Positions 46,293 to 54,741 of a DNA stretch of 64,000 nucleotides are shown in pieces. The translations under genes and the position numbers were made by a program. The notes under the pieces are model-generated. The model searched no databases. It saw only the letters and a program-made list of their open reading frames with translations, and was not told the origin of the DNA. This DNA is from Bog-1198 sp963727045 (lineage in GTDB: Bacteria > Pseudomonadota > Gammaproteobacteria > Steroidobacterales > Steroidobacteraceae). How positions within the stretch are numbered: the first letter of the stretch is position 1; each line of letters starts with the position of its first letter. The stretch covers positions 2,170,001 through 2,234,000 of the forward strand of contig CAVSES010000002.1 of assembly GCA_963727045.1 (NCBI GenBank), written 5' to 3'.

Positions 46293-48068
46293 ATGGAACG
46301 CGATGAAACCGGCCTACTGCCGCTGCCCCAGCTAGCTTTGCTGGCGCTTGTATTAGGCGTCGTCACCGGCATCGGCGCGGTGTTGTTCCGCGATCTAATT
46401 GGTCTTATTCACAATCTATTGTTTACCGGTCACGCGGTGCTTCACTACGATGCGAACGTTTTCACGGCTCCTGCGCCGTGGGGCATCCTGGTGATCTTGG
46501 TGCCTGTGATTGGCGCTGTCGGCGTGACGTTTCTGGTGACCAATTTTGCCCCGGAGGCCAAAGGACATGGTGTGCCCGAGGTCATGGATGCGATCTACCA
46601 TAAAGGTGGCGTCATCCGACCCGTCGTGGCATTGGTCAAATCCCTGGCGTCGGCCCTCGCTATCGGCAGCGGTTCATCGGTTGGACGCGAGGGCCCCATT
46701 ATTCAGATCGGGTCCGCGCTCGGCTCGACCTTAGGGCAGATCGTTCGCATGCCTGCGGGCCAGCGAATTGCCTTGGTTGCTGCGGGCGCCGGCGCGGGAA
46801 TTGCTGCGACTTTCAATACGCCCATTGGCGGTGTGATGTTTGCCATCGAGCTGATGATGCCGGAGGTGAGCGTCGAGACCTTCCTCCCCGTCGCCATTGC
46901 GACCGGTACTGCGACCTTCGTGGGCCGCTGGTTCTTCGGCGATACACCGGCCTTTCATGTGCCCCCGCTTCAGGTCATGGCCGTCGACTCGAATGCTCTG
47001 ATTGTGCTGATCTTGTTCGCTGTGCTCGGTGCGCTGAGCGGAGTGGCTGCTGCAGGTTTCATCAAAGGACTGCATCTCGCTGAGGATTTGTTCGATAGGA
47101 TCAAGTCGCGCTATTGGCGCCATATGTTGGGCATGCTCGTCGTGGGCGTGCTCATGTACGTGCTACTGCGCATCTTCGGTCAGTACTACGTCGATGGGGT
47201 TGGATACGCCACCGTGCAGGGGATATTAGCGGGACAGATTTCCGCCTTTTCGCTGCTCGTACTTCTCGGCCTCTGCAAGGCGCTAGCGACGTCGCTCAGT
47301 CTCGGATCGGGCTCATCAGGAGGTATCTTCTCGCCTTCGCTGTACATGGGCGCCGCCCTCGGAGGCGCGTTCGCGGCGCTCTGGAATGTCGCCGGTCTGC
47401 AGATTCAGCTAAGCGTTCCTGCGTTTGCGATGGTCGGGATGGGTGCGATGGTAGGCGGTGGCACCGGCGCCGTAATGACCGCTGTGACGATGATTTTCGA
47501 AATGACACTCGACTACAGCATAGTCATGCCGATGATTGTGGCCGTGGCGATGAGCATTGGCGCGCGCCGCGTGCTTTCTCGCGAGACTATCTACACATTA
47601 AAACTCGTACGCAGGGGACGGGCAATCCCGAAGGCGCGCCATGCCAACATGTTTCTCGTTCGTTCGGCGCGCGAAGTGATGGACGCCGATATCCAGGTCC
47701 TGCCAGCAGAGGCGAGTTTCGACGAATATTTGCGTCAGCCTGAGCACGCCGGGCGACTGCGCCACGTCGTGGTCACAGACAAAGGGCATTTATTCGGTGT
47801 GATCCGCGTAAACACAGGACTTCGGCGAGGCCTGGAAAGTGCGAAAACCGGCGTGAGCTTGCGTGACGTCGCTAACCGAAACTTCACCGTAGTTCGCGAA
47901 GATGAGACTGCATTCGATGTTATACGCCGCATGTGGCGCCGCGAAGCCATCATGGCAGTGGTTGTACGCGGCCGCGGAGTACCCCGCGGCAGCGATGTTG
48001 CCGGCGTGATCACCAAGGAACACGTGGCAGATTCAGTTGCTGACAGTGTGAAGGCCTATCCGCAATAA
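46293..48068 (+). CDS. ClC-family chloride channel/antiporter with CBS domains
   Basis: A 591-residue membrane protein of the ClC family. The selectivity motifs are G-S-G-S-S-V-G-R-E-G-P with the gating Glu133, and GSGSSGGIFSPSLYMGAALGG (in two parts, GSGSS and GGIFSP). About ten or more hydrophobic helices precede a C-terminal pair of CBS domains from about residue 455. Likely a chloride/proton exchanger or fluoride/chloride channel in the inner membrane. The start MERDET follows GAGAAG; the earlier in-frame GTG would run from just beyond the tRNA. It is the main cargo of the island. Confidence 0.92.
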   Translation: MERDETGLLPLPQLALLALVLGVVTGIGAVLFRDLIGLIHNLLFTGHAVLHYDANVFTAPAPWGILVILVPVIGAVGVTFLVTNFAPEAKGHGVPEVMDAIYHKGGVIRPVVALVKSLASALAIGSGSSVGREGPIIQIGSALGSTLGQIVRMPAGQRIALVAAGAGAGIAATFNTPIGGVMFAIELMMPEVSVETFLPVAIATGTATFVGRWFFGDTPAFHVPPLQVMAVDSNALIVLILFAVLGALSGVAAAGFIKGLHLAEDLFDRIKSRYWRHMLGMLVVGVLMYVLLRIFGQYYVDGVGYATVQGILAGQISAFSLLVLLGLCKALATSLSLGSGSSGGIFSPSLYMGAALGGAFAALWNVAGLQIQLSVPAFAMVGMGAMVGGGTGAVMTAVTMIFEMTLDYSIVMPMIVAVAMSIGARRVLSRETIYTLKLVRRGRAIPKARHANMFLVRSAREVMDADIQVLPAEASFDEYLRQPEHAGRLRHVVVTDKGHLFGVIRVNTGLRRGLESAKTGVSLRDVANRNFTVVREDETAFDVIRRMWRREAIMAVVVRGRGVPRGSDVAGVITKEHVADSVADSVKAYPQ

Positions 48069-48542
48069 AAGTCGCGAGGCCTTATTCGCCGGCCCTGGCC
48101 GTTGAAGGCTAAGCGTCAGCTGCTAAAAGAGCGCGAACGCGTACTGTTCCAGACACACGCGATACTCAATCGGATCAGCCAGCTATCGCTCGATTTCCCG
48201 ATCTTAAACTTCGAAACGATCATAGTTGCGGCGGTTGAACTCGATGATGCCACGGCCCGCCGGCGTTCCCCTTGATTCGCTGGAAGGCGAACAGTGTGCT
48301 CGATGCGGCCGCAATCCTCGAGGCGGTGGCAAGCGCGATAGCCGCGTCGCGCTCAGACTCGTGGCCCCGATTGGCAGTTCCGAGACTATAATCTCATTCC
48401 CGGCGCCAGAAACGCCGATGCTATAGCGCCACGCACCAGCCTTGTGTAGGACGACCTCCGACACGCGACCTCATCGTCACAGAGAACTTTAAATGGCCCG
48501 ATATATTCTTCGTGACCTAGTCAACCAAGAGGCATCTTAAAG
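48069..48542. other. Gap inside the island with a doubtful minus-strand reading frame
   Basis: No convincing gene is seen. On the minus strand, 48464-48204 reads as an 86-codon frame starting GTG with AWRYSIGVSGAGNEIIVSE; in a neighbouring frame the next stretch reads ESERDAAIALATASRIAAA. The two could be pieces of one small decayed gene joined by a frameshift. I do not recognise a family. Confidence 0.35.
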
Positions 48543-49226
48543 ATGCTCGCCCCGTTCGGACAGAATCTCTACGTGGCGGACGGACCGAGCGTCTCGTTCT
48601 TCGGTATTCCGTACCCAACCCGCATGGCGGTCGCTCGGCTCTTGAGCGGCCAAGTGTGGGTATGGTCCCCGATTGCGTTGACGAAGGAATTGGCCAGGGC
48701 CGTGGAGGCCCTTGGACCTGTCGGCTACATCGTGTCGCCGAACAAACTCCATCACTTATTTCTGCCCGAGTGGAAGAAGCGCTGGCCCGATGCACGGCTT
48801 TACGCGCCCCCAGGTCTTGCTCGAAAAAAGAAGCAGCTTCACTTCGATGCGGAGCTTGGCGATCGCCCAGATGATGCGTGGCTGACCGACATCGATCAAG
48901 CAGTGTTTCGCGGATCCTTTGCCCTTGTGGAAGTGGTGTTCTTTCACCGCGCGTCCCGCACCGCGATCTTCGGTGATCTCATTCAGCGTTTTCCCGAAAG
49001 TGCGGCCATGGGTTTCAAGGGGCTGTTGATGCGGTTCGGTCACATTGTTGGGCCGCATGGCAGCACGCCAGGCGATTGGCGTCTGAGCTTCTTGTCGCGG
49101 GATCTTGCCCGTTCTGCCCGACGAAAGGTGCTCGACTGGGAGCCGCAGCGGCTCCTGATCGCTCACGGCGACTGCGCAACTACCAGCGCAACTGAGATCG
49201 TCGCAACGGCCCTCCGCTGGATCTGA
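48543..49226 (+). CDS. DUF4336 family protein
   Basis: A 227-residue protein of the DUF4336 family, whose layout recalls a metallo-beta-lactamase fold: LAPFGQNLYVADGPSVSFFGIPYPTRMAV at the start, then IVSPNKLHHLFLPEWKKRWPDARLYAPPGL and LIAHGDC near the end. Typical HxHxDH zinc ligands are not all present, and function is unknown. It is the second intact gene of the island. Confidence 0.8.
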   Translation: MLAPFGQNLYVADGPSVSFFGIPYPTRMAVARLLSGQVWVWSPIALTKELARAVEALGPVGYIVSPNKLHHLFLPEWKKRWPDARLYAPPGLARKKKQLHFDAELGDRPDDAWLTDIDQAVFRGSFALVEVVFFHRASRTAIFGDLIQRFPESAAMGFKGLLMRFGHIVGPHGSTPGDWRLSFLSRDLARSARRKVLDWEPQRLLIAHGDCATTSATEIVATALRWI

Positions 49227-49424
49227 CGCGCCACAGGCTCAAGGGTGCCGTCGGGCAGGAGGCGGTGACGTTCGCCATCTTATTCGGCCGAGCCGCCTCT
49301 GATGGGTCCGGGAAAGGTCCAATGACGTCCAAATATCAAACCCCGCGGGGCGATAACAAGTCATCGGGCGCCCTTACCAGCCATGAGCGGCGGTTAACGG
49401 CGAACTCCGATCCCGTAATGATAG
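49227..49424. other. Non-coding or degraded stretch in the island
   Basis: I see no gene, RNA or strong repeat here. It probably holds further debris of the amidohydrolase whose tail follows, but no in-frame segment is recognisable. Confidence 0.4.
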
Positions 49425-49571
49425 CTTGGCACGGACTATCCCTTCGATATGGGTTGCTACAACGTGCATGAGTTTGTCGAGAACACAACTGGCTTAAGTG
49501 ACGCCAATCGCGCCTCGATTCAAGGTGAAAACGCTGCGAAGCTGATTGGCTGGGCGACGATCAAAAGCTAA
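49425..49571 (+). pseudogene. C-terminal fragment of an ACMSD-type amidohydrolase
   Basis: A 48-codon frame with no start, bounded upstream by a stop, reads LGTDYPFDMGC, then SDANRASIQGENAAKLIGW before TAA. This is the usual C-terminus of amidohydrolase-2 (aminocarboxymuconate-semialdehyde decarboxylase-like) proteins: a GTDYPF metal-site motif, then GENAAKL. The rest of the gene is missing. It ends 110 bp before the right attachment repeat, so the island has lost DNA at this point. Confidence 0.7.
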
Positions 49572-49681
49572 GGAAATGACCCAAATCCATGTGCCCGTTT
49601 TGTGCCCCGGTGAGGCCGATTCTAGTGGGTCTAGATGGCACTTAAGGCTTCGGAACCCGGGTATTTCGCTGGTGCTTGGGC

Positions 49682-49726
49682 CTCATAATGCCGAGGTCGA
49701 GGGTTCGAGTCCCTCTCTCACCACCA
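49682..49726 (+). repeat. Right attachment repeat (partial tRNA-Met copy)
   Basis: Exact 45-bp copy of tRNA-Met 46065-46109. It lacks the D-arm and acceptor 5' strand, so it cannot make a tRNA. Identity stops at 49727 (A instead of T), marking the end of the core. Confidence 0.85.
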
Positions 49727-49836
49727 AATCAACGAGTTACACCTGCTCAACCGTGGCATTTTGCATGGTTTGCGTGACTGCGCGCCCGACTCCGAGGGTG
49801 CTCGTCTGGCTAGTACAGGCCCGTTGATTACACCAA

Positions 49837-49845
49837 TGGTATGAT
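49837..49845 (+). promoter_or_regulatory. Extended -10 promoter of the parDE-like operon
   Basis: TGGTATGAT contains an extended -10 (TG-N-TATGAT) 36 bp upstream of the antitoxin ATG. No good -35 is seen. The element lies just outside the right attachment repeat. Confidence 0.4.
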
Positions 49846-49881
49846 TTAGTCACACTATCGGCGTATCCCTGGAGACTGCTC

Positions 49882-50127
49882 ATGGCAACTGTGCGCAAGA
49901 CAATCACTTTGACAGGCCCGCAGAATGATTGGATCAAGGAGCAGGTCGACGCGGGCGATTACACCAACGACAGCGAATACATCCGAGATCTCATTCGACG
50001 AGAGCAAGAGCGCGGCGCAGAGATCGAGGCTGTTCGCGCGGCGTTGATCGAGGGTGAGAAGAGCGGAAAACCAAAACGCTTCGATGCTGGCGCGTTCAAG
50101 CGCAAGCTCCGTCGCACGCATGGCTGA
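49882..50127 (+). CDS. parD: ParD-like antitoxin
   Basis: An 81-residue protein: N-terminal ribbon-helix-helix VRKTITLTGPQNDWIKEQVDAG, then DSEYIRDLIRREQER, and a charged C-terminal tail for toxin binding. The pattern fits ParD-type antitoxins (PF03693-like). It would autoregulate the operon. Its stop overlaps the parE start. Confidence 0.88.
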   Translation: MATVRKTITLTGPQNDWIKEQVDAGDYTNDSEYIRDLIRREQERGAEIEAVRAALIEGEKSGKPKRFDAGAFKRKLRRTHG

Positions 50128-50461
50128 ATACCGGCTTTCTCCCGCCGCCGAGCGGGACCTGGAAGGCATCTGGAAATACACGCATGGAGAGTGGGGGCGT
50201 GAACAAGCCGAACGGTACATCGACTTGCTCGCGGCTGCATTCCAAGTGTTAGCCGATTTGCCGATGTCCGCACCAGCCTGTGACCATATTCGTCTCGGGT
50301 ACCGCCGCCGCAATGTCGAGCGGCACATGATTTATTTTCGTGTCACGGATTACGGCGTCGCTACAACGCTGGTCGTTTTTGATTCTCAGGGTTACACGGC
50401 CAAACGACAAAGCAACGTCGCGCTGAGAGCCTGGACAAGCCTGGTAGCGCTCGCACCGTAA
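50120..50461 (+). CDS. parE: ParE/RelE-superfamily toxin with divergent C-terminus
   Basis: A 113-residue toxin starting MAEYRLSPAAERDLEGIWKYT, with WGREQAERYIDLL and GYRRRNVERHMIYFRV as in ParE toxins. After about residue 75 the usual ILHxRMD-type ending is replaced by an unrelated TLVVFDSQGYTAKRQS tail. The C-terminal strand and helix of ParE contribute to the core and to activity, so the toxin may be inactive or altered. It is translationally coupled to parD. Confidence 0.8.
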   Translation: MAEYRLSPAAERDLEGIWKYTHGEWGREQAERYIDLLAAAFQVLADLPMSAPACDHIRLGYRRRNVERHMIYFRVTDYGVATTLVVFDSQGYTAKRQSNVALRAWTSLVALAP

Positions 50462-50474
50462 CACTCGTTGTTGG

Positions 50475-52199
50475 TTATGGGCTGACGATAACACTGGCGA
50501 CAACATCTTGCGGTCCATCCGATGTGTATACCCTTGAGCCGGGGTACTGTTTGGAGTTCGTCACGTGCTGCGCGTCATGTAATGCTGCTCGCGTAATAGC
50601 TTTTGAGAACTCGTCGACGTAGGTTGCGCTCGTATACCACTGATAGTTACTAGCGGTATAAACCACGTCGTATTTTCCGTCTGTCTTGTTATGCCGGGCT
50701 GCCAAGGCCGGGCGCATATCTGGATCGTAGGGGCTCAAAGTCACACCGCCATCAGCACCCTGCATTCCAAGTGCGTCGCCGGAGAACAAAATTCGATCAC
50801 TTATGTCGACTAAGGTTAGCTTCGATCGTCCGTTGAACGTGAACAGATGCGCCTGCAGGTGCAGGGGACGCCCCTCGCGGTCATAGCCGAGATCAATCGT
50901 GTCTCCTTCCTTAAGCCGACGCTTCCCACCCTGTATGATCTTCGAAATCTTGTCCGAAGCAGTGTAGACACGCGCCGGCGAGAGTTCAGAGAGTCCGCCA
51001 ACGGGGTCGTGCGCATCACTCGTCAGCGCTACCTCCAATCGCTTTTCCATCGTCAACGGCCGGATAATATCTTCCAAACCTGGGGCGACCTCGGCTGCGA
51101 CGAGAAGCGCCACCTTTGATCCAATCACGAGATACAAGGTTTCCGAATGTTCACCACGAATGAGATAGAAATCCGCCTTGATGTTGAAGACCGGAGCGAG
51201 AGATTGATCAAGCAGCCATTTTTTGGGGAACCCTCCTGGAATTAGAATCGCGTGATACGGCATACGAGAATTATCGCCGGCGGAATACAAGGTCGCGAGC
51301 GAATACACAATCTGACCTGAGCCGACTTTGGCCCATGCCGTGCCGCGTCCGGCGGCAAAGAAGGCTTCGCCCGGCAAGGACCCTGCAAGCACGCCGTCGG
51401 TGACCTTGACCTCGTCCAAAATGTACTGGCGATCCAGAGGTCGGCCATTGAGAGGTGGCATACCGCGCTCCCAAGCGGCCGTCTGATAGAAATGCCCGGG
51501 AAGAATTGCCAAATTAGGAAGGTTGCGTGTGAGTTCTTCTACATGGCGAATGGTTGCCGCGTACTGGGTAAGCGGGCCCATTTGAAGGTAGGGCCACGCC
51601 GACCCCAGGGCATCCCCACTGACCAACATCTGATTCTCAAGGTCCAGATATGCAGTCGACCCAGGAGTGTGCGGAGGAACTGCAACCGCCTTGATCAACC
51701 GATTTCCGAGATCTATTGCTCCGACAGCGCTGCCACGGCCGTGTGTTGTGGGGCCGCCCCCTTCGCGTATCGGCACATAATTGTTCGGAACAGCGTGCGT
51801 TGGCCAATCCCCGTCCATGTAATAGACGGTTCTATCGTTCATGCGCCCGTTCTCCCCGGTATGGTCGCCGTGGCTGTGGGTATTCGCCACGACAAAATCG
51901 AGCGGATTGTCCTGTGGTTCGCCGTTATCGTTATGGCCGAGCAGGTACCGAACGAGCGTCTTCAGGTCATTCACTCCCTCCACAGCCTGGGCGGGGTTCG
52001 CGGTATCGATGAGCAGCGCCTGGCGGGCTCCTTCCAGCAGATACATGCTTGATCCCTGCGCAAAATTACGGCCTGCAACAGGCAAGTAATGCTCGATTCT
52101 AAAGGTCCGTTGGCCTTTGGCGTTGATAGCCCACACAGTCTGCGAAGTTCCCATTACCATCATCGCAGAAAGGACTAATACACCGAAGACGTACTTCAT
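50475..52199 (-). CDS. Secreted tandem metallo-beta-lactamase-fold protein
   Basis: A 574-residue protein with a signal peptide (MKYVFGVLVLSAMMV). The N-terminal MBL domain has all zinc ligands: H108-x-H110-x-D112-H113, H177, D196 and H236. A second MBL-like half follows with a degenerate site (SDAHDPVGG in place of HxHxDH, and a second SGDALG). Hydrolytic activity should reside in the first half. It is the last gene of the hydrolase-MFS-MBL operon. The start could also be an ATG 18 bp upstream. Confidence 0.82.
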   Translation of the reverse strand: MKYVFGVLVLSAMMVMGTSQTVWAINAKGQRTFRIEHYLPVAGRNFAQGSSMYLLEGARQALLIDTANPAQAVEGVNDLKTLVRYLLGHNDNGEPQDNPLDFVVANTHSHGDHTGENGRMNDRTVYYMDGDWPTHAVPNNYVPIREGGGPTTHGRGSAVGAIDLGNRLIKAVAVPPHTPGSTAYLDLENQMLVSGDALGSAWPYLQMGPLTQYAATIRHVEELTRNLPNLAILPGHFYQTAAWERGMPPLNGRPLDRQYILDEVKVTDGVLAGSLPGEAFFAAGRGTAWAKVGSGQIVYSLATLYSAGDNSRMPYHAILIPGGFPKKWLLDQSLAPVFNIKADFYLIRGEHSETLYLVIGSKVALLVAAEVAPGLEDIIRPLTMEKRLEVALTSDAHDPVGGLSELSPARVYTASDKISKIIQGGKRRLKEGDTIDLGYDREGRPLHLQAHLFTFNGRSKLTLVDISDRILFSGDALGMQGADGGVTLSPYDPDMRPALAARHNKTDGKYDVVYTASNYQWYTSATYVDEFSKAITRAALHDAQHVTNSKQYPGSRVYTSDGPQDVVASVIVSP

Positions 52200-52239
52200 G
52201 AAGGGCTTCGAATGCATTTTTGGTCGTTGAGTGACCCCG

Positions 52240-53589
52240 CTAACGAGAACGCAGTTCTTCGACATCATCGAGCGCACTCAATCGGGCAAAGCGTGTCTCT
52301 GGGGCCCAGCGCGCGCATGTCAGTGCTCCCAGCGTCAGCACCAGCGCACACGCGGCCAACGCTGAGCGGATTCCATACTCGGCGACCACCAACGGAAGTA
52401 AAAAGGTGCTCACCGCCGATCCGGTGCGACTCATGGCGATGGCGAGCCCGATGCCAGAAGCTCGAAGGTCCGTGGGGAAGAGTTCCGGAAGGTACACGTA
52501 CACGAGATTGGAAGCCGCAGAGAGAACACTTGCGAATACTGCAAACAGGAGGGTCAGCATCACGGTGGGCACGTGGGTCCAAACTGCTAAAATGAGCATG
52601 GGGGCAGCGGCGATGCTGAAGCTACCGATCAAGAATGTCCGGCGCGAGAGTCGGTCGACCACCATCAAGCCTATGATCGCACCGCCGAGCAGTGCGGAAT
52701 TGTAAATCACGCCGCCCAGCAAACCGCTGTCGATACTCATCGCGGCCATGACCTGAGTGACAAAGGTGCCCAGGGCGAAATAGGGAATGACTTGGCAGGT
52801 AAAGAAGGCACAGGCGACGAACGTGCGCCGGCGCCATCGAGGGGAGAGAAGCTGCATCCAGCGGCCCCGGCTCCGCGGGGCCCCAAGCGTTCTGGACGGA
52901 GGCTCCACCCCCGCGCCCAGGTTGCGGTAGACGATGTTCGCCGCCGCCTCGCCGCGGCCGTGATTCGCGAGCCACATGGGCGACTCGGGCATGGTGATTC
53001 TAAGCGGAAGCACCAAGAAGCAGGGTAGCGCGCTCGTGAGCAACATCCAGCGCCATGTGTCGAGATGAGTTCCTGCTAATGCCACACCGACGAAGTAGGC
53101 GCACGCATATCCGCCCGCCCACGCGATGGACAAAGATCCCAGCACTCGCGCGCGAAACCGGAGCGGAATGAATTCGGTGAGCATGGCCTTGCTGACCACG
53201 TAATCAGTGCCGAGGAGAAAGCCCACAGCGAGCCGAACCGCAAGGAGCTCGGCGGCGGATCCGACAAAGCCCTGCAATACCGAAAGAATGCCGAGGAGCG
53301 CCATATTATAGGCGAAGATCGGCCGGCGCCCGAAATGGTCCGCTGCAAGGCCGGTCAGGAGCGCTCCCCCGAACAGGCCGAATAGCGAGGCGCCACCCAA
53401 TAGACCCATCCACAGAGGAGTCAGTCCCAGCTCAGGTTCGGCGCGGCTCAGCGCAATTCCGATGATTCCCAGGCCGTAGCCGTCGCTGAATACACCGCCG
53501 GAGCCACTTATCGCGATGCGCACGTGAAACGCGCGAATCGGTGCTCCCTCATACTCCACCGGAACAGTGCCGCCGGATTTCTCGACCAT
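52240..53589 (-). CDS. MFS transporter, sugar/organic-acid porter type
   Basis: A 449-residue 12-helix major facilitator. The loop 2-3 motif is GLAADHFGRRPIF and the loop 8-9 counterpart MVVDRLSRRTFL; VYLPELFPTDLRASGIG matches the PESPRW/ELFPT signature of the sugar porter and AAHS branches. It probably imports the substrate or product handled by the neighbouring hydrolases. It lies 60 bp after the hydrolase gene and 40 bp before the MBL gene. Confidence 0.88.
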   Translation of the reverse strand: MVEKSGGTVPVEYEGAPIRAFHVRIAISGSGGVFSDGYGLGIIGIALSRAEPELGLTPLWMGLLGGASLFGLFGGALLTGLAADHFGRRPIFAYNMALLGILSVLQGFVGSAAELLAVRLAVGFLLGTDYVVSKAMLTEFIPLRFRARVLGSLSIAWAGGYACAYFVGVALAGTHLDTWRWMLLTSALPCFLVLPLRITMPESPMWLANHGRGEAAANIVYRNLGAGVEPPSRTLGAPRSRGRWMQLLSPRWRRRTFVACAFFTCQVIPYFALGTFVTQVMAAMSIDSGLLGGVIYNSALLGGAIIGLMVVDRLSRRTFLIGSFSIAAAPMLILAVWTHVPTVMLTLLFAVFASVLSAASNLVYVYLPELFPTDLRASGIGLAIAMSRTGSAVSTFLLPLVVAEYGIRSALAACALVLTLGALTCARWAPETRFARLSALDDVEELRSR

Positions 53590-53649
53590 AGCGCTCCCTT
53601 GCGCGACACGTGACCGGTGCGTGCGACCCCGACTACCTGAGACGAACCG

Positions 53650-54603
53650 TCAATCTGCCAGGAAGCCGATCAGCACCGCCGCGACCGCGCGGGGATCCTG
53701 CCAAAAGAGGTCGTGTCCGAGCGGAGCGAATATCTTCACGTCTGCCCGTGCAATGCCTATCTGAAGAGCGTCGCGACCGGACTGGCTCATGAGCGAGTCC
53801 TGGCCGCCCCAGATCAGCAACGTTGGCGCCTGAATTCGCGGCAGCATCGATCGGAGATCAACCGCGATCAAAGACTGATCGGCGATGGCCCGCCAAACGC
53901 GAGCTGGTATCGCGGCTGCGTCACGTCGCTGACGGCTGGAGAAAAATTCCGGGTTGACCGACATCGATATATTCCACCAATCGCGCATGAATGCGCCATC
54001 GGGATCAATGGGATCCTGAAGGGCTTGGACGCTCGCAAGCCAGCCCGGCAGACCCGCGGCCACCGCCTGGGTACCCGACTCCGGAATGCCGAAAGACCTG
54101 CCCGTGGATGAAATCAATACCAGACGACGTGTGGACTCTGGCCACAACTCGGCGAATGTTTGCGCGACGATGCTGCCGAGCGAGTGACCGATGATATCCG
54201 CCCGTGAAATGTGCAGCCGCTCCAGAAGCAGCTTGACGTCATACGCAAAGTTGAATCGCGTATAGCAGCAATCCGGCTTACTCGAGACCCCATGACCGCG
54301 CAGATCGACGATGATCAATCGAAACCGCGGCGTCAGGAGAGGCGCAATCGGTGCCCAGTCGCGCGCGCTGTCCGTGTATCCATGTATCAACACGACTGGT
54401 GGGGCATTGCGCGGGCCTTCTTCCACATACGCGAGCGTGACACCGTCACTCAACGCCGCGCGGGTTTTCTCAGCGTCAAAATGATCCAGATACGCGGGCG
54501 TCAACGACTGTGCCCCGGCACCGGGGCACAGGGGGCAGACGAGTGCGGCGGCTATGGCGCACAGGTGACTCAGAATGAGCGATCGACGGTAGGTCGTCAT
54601 CAT
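53650..54603 (-). CDS. Secreted alpha/beta hydrolase
   Basis: A 317-residue alpha/beta hydrolase with a signal peptide (cleavage near GAGAQS). The oxyanion motif is LIHGYTDSARDW and the nucleophile is S141 in IIGHSLGSIVAQ; the acid and His lie in LLIWGGQDSLM and PLGHDLFW. An esterase, lactonase or C-C hydrolase cannot be distinguished. It is the first gene of the minus-strand operon, with a LysR-type operator 68 bp upstream. Confidence 0.88.
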   Translation of the reverse strand: MMTTYRRSLILSHLCAIAAALVCPLCPGAGAQSLTPAYLDHFDAEKTRAALSDGVTLAYVEEGPRNAPPVVLIHGYTDSARDWAPIAPLLTPRFRLIIVDLRGHGVSSKPDCCYTRFNFAYDVKLLLERLHISRADIIGHSLGSIVAQTFAELWPESTRRLVLISSTGRSFGIPESGTQAVAAGLPGWLASVQALQDPIDPDGAFMRDWWNISMSVNPEFFSSRQRRDAAAIPARVWRAIADQSLIAVDLRSMLPRIQAPTLLIWGGQDSLMSQSGRDALQIGIARADVKIFAPLGHDLFWQDPRAVAAVLIGFLAD

Positions 54604-54671
54604 TGTTTTCCAACCGGGGGGTGCGTAGCGATCATAACTCGCGCCAGGCATATTTTAGGTAAAGCAGCCCC

Positions 54672-54698
54672 TTGCAAGATCGCGTTGCAAAAATGCAA
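54672..54698 (-). promoter_or_regulatory. Predicted LysR operator, site 1
   Basis: On the minus strand this 27-bp site reads TTGC-AT-TTTTGCAA-C-GCGATCTTGCAA. It differs at only three positions from site 2 upstream of the M24 gene. It lies 68 bp upstream of the hydrolase start and 43 bp upstream of the LysR start, as expected for a divergent LysR operator that also autoregulates. Confidence 0.65.
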
Positions 54699-54741
54699 TT
54701 GGCGCTGTTCAATATCCATCAGCGCTCAGAGTTCAGCTCCT

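Larger units (their letters stand above)
46065..49726. mobile_element. 3.6-kb genomic island in tRNA-Met, bounded by 45-bp repeats
   Basis: The last 45 bases of tRNA-Met (46065-46109, from CTCATAATGCC to the CCA) recur exactly at 49682-49726, without the 5' half of a tRNA. This is the usual footprint of a tyrosine-recombinase element inserted at a tRNA 3' end. Inside are a ClC channel, a DUF4336 protein and gene debris. No integrase, excisionase or replication gene is present, so it is probably a deleted, immobile remnant. The DNA inside appears to have lower GC and less strict codon bias than the core genes to the left. Confidence 0.75.

Noticed and set aside
54211..54741. N-terminal extension of the LysR gene upstream of MHSKDIDW
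   Set aside because: It covers the divergent hydrolase gene and the operator; LysR proteins start right before the helix-turn-helix, as at 54742.
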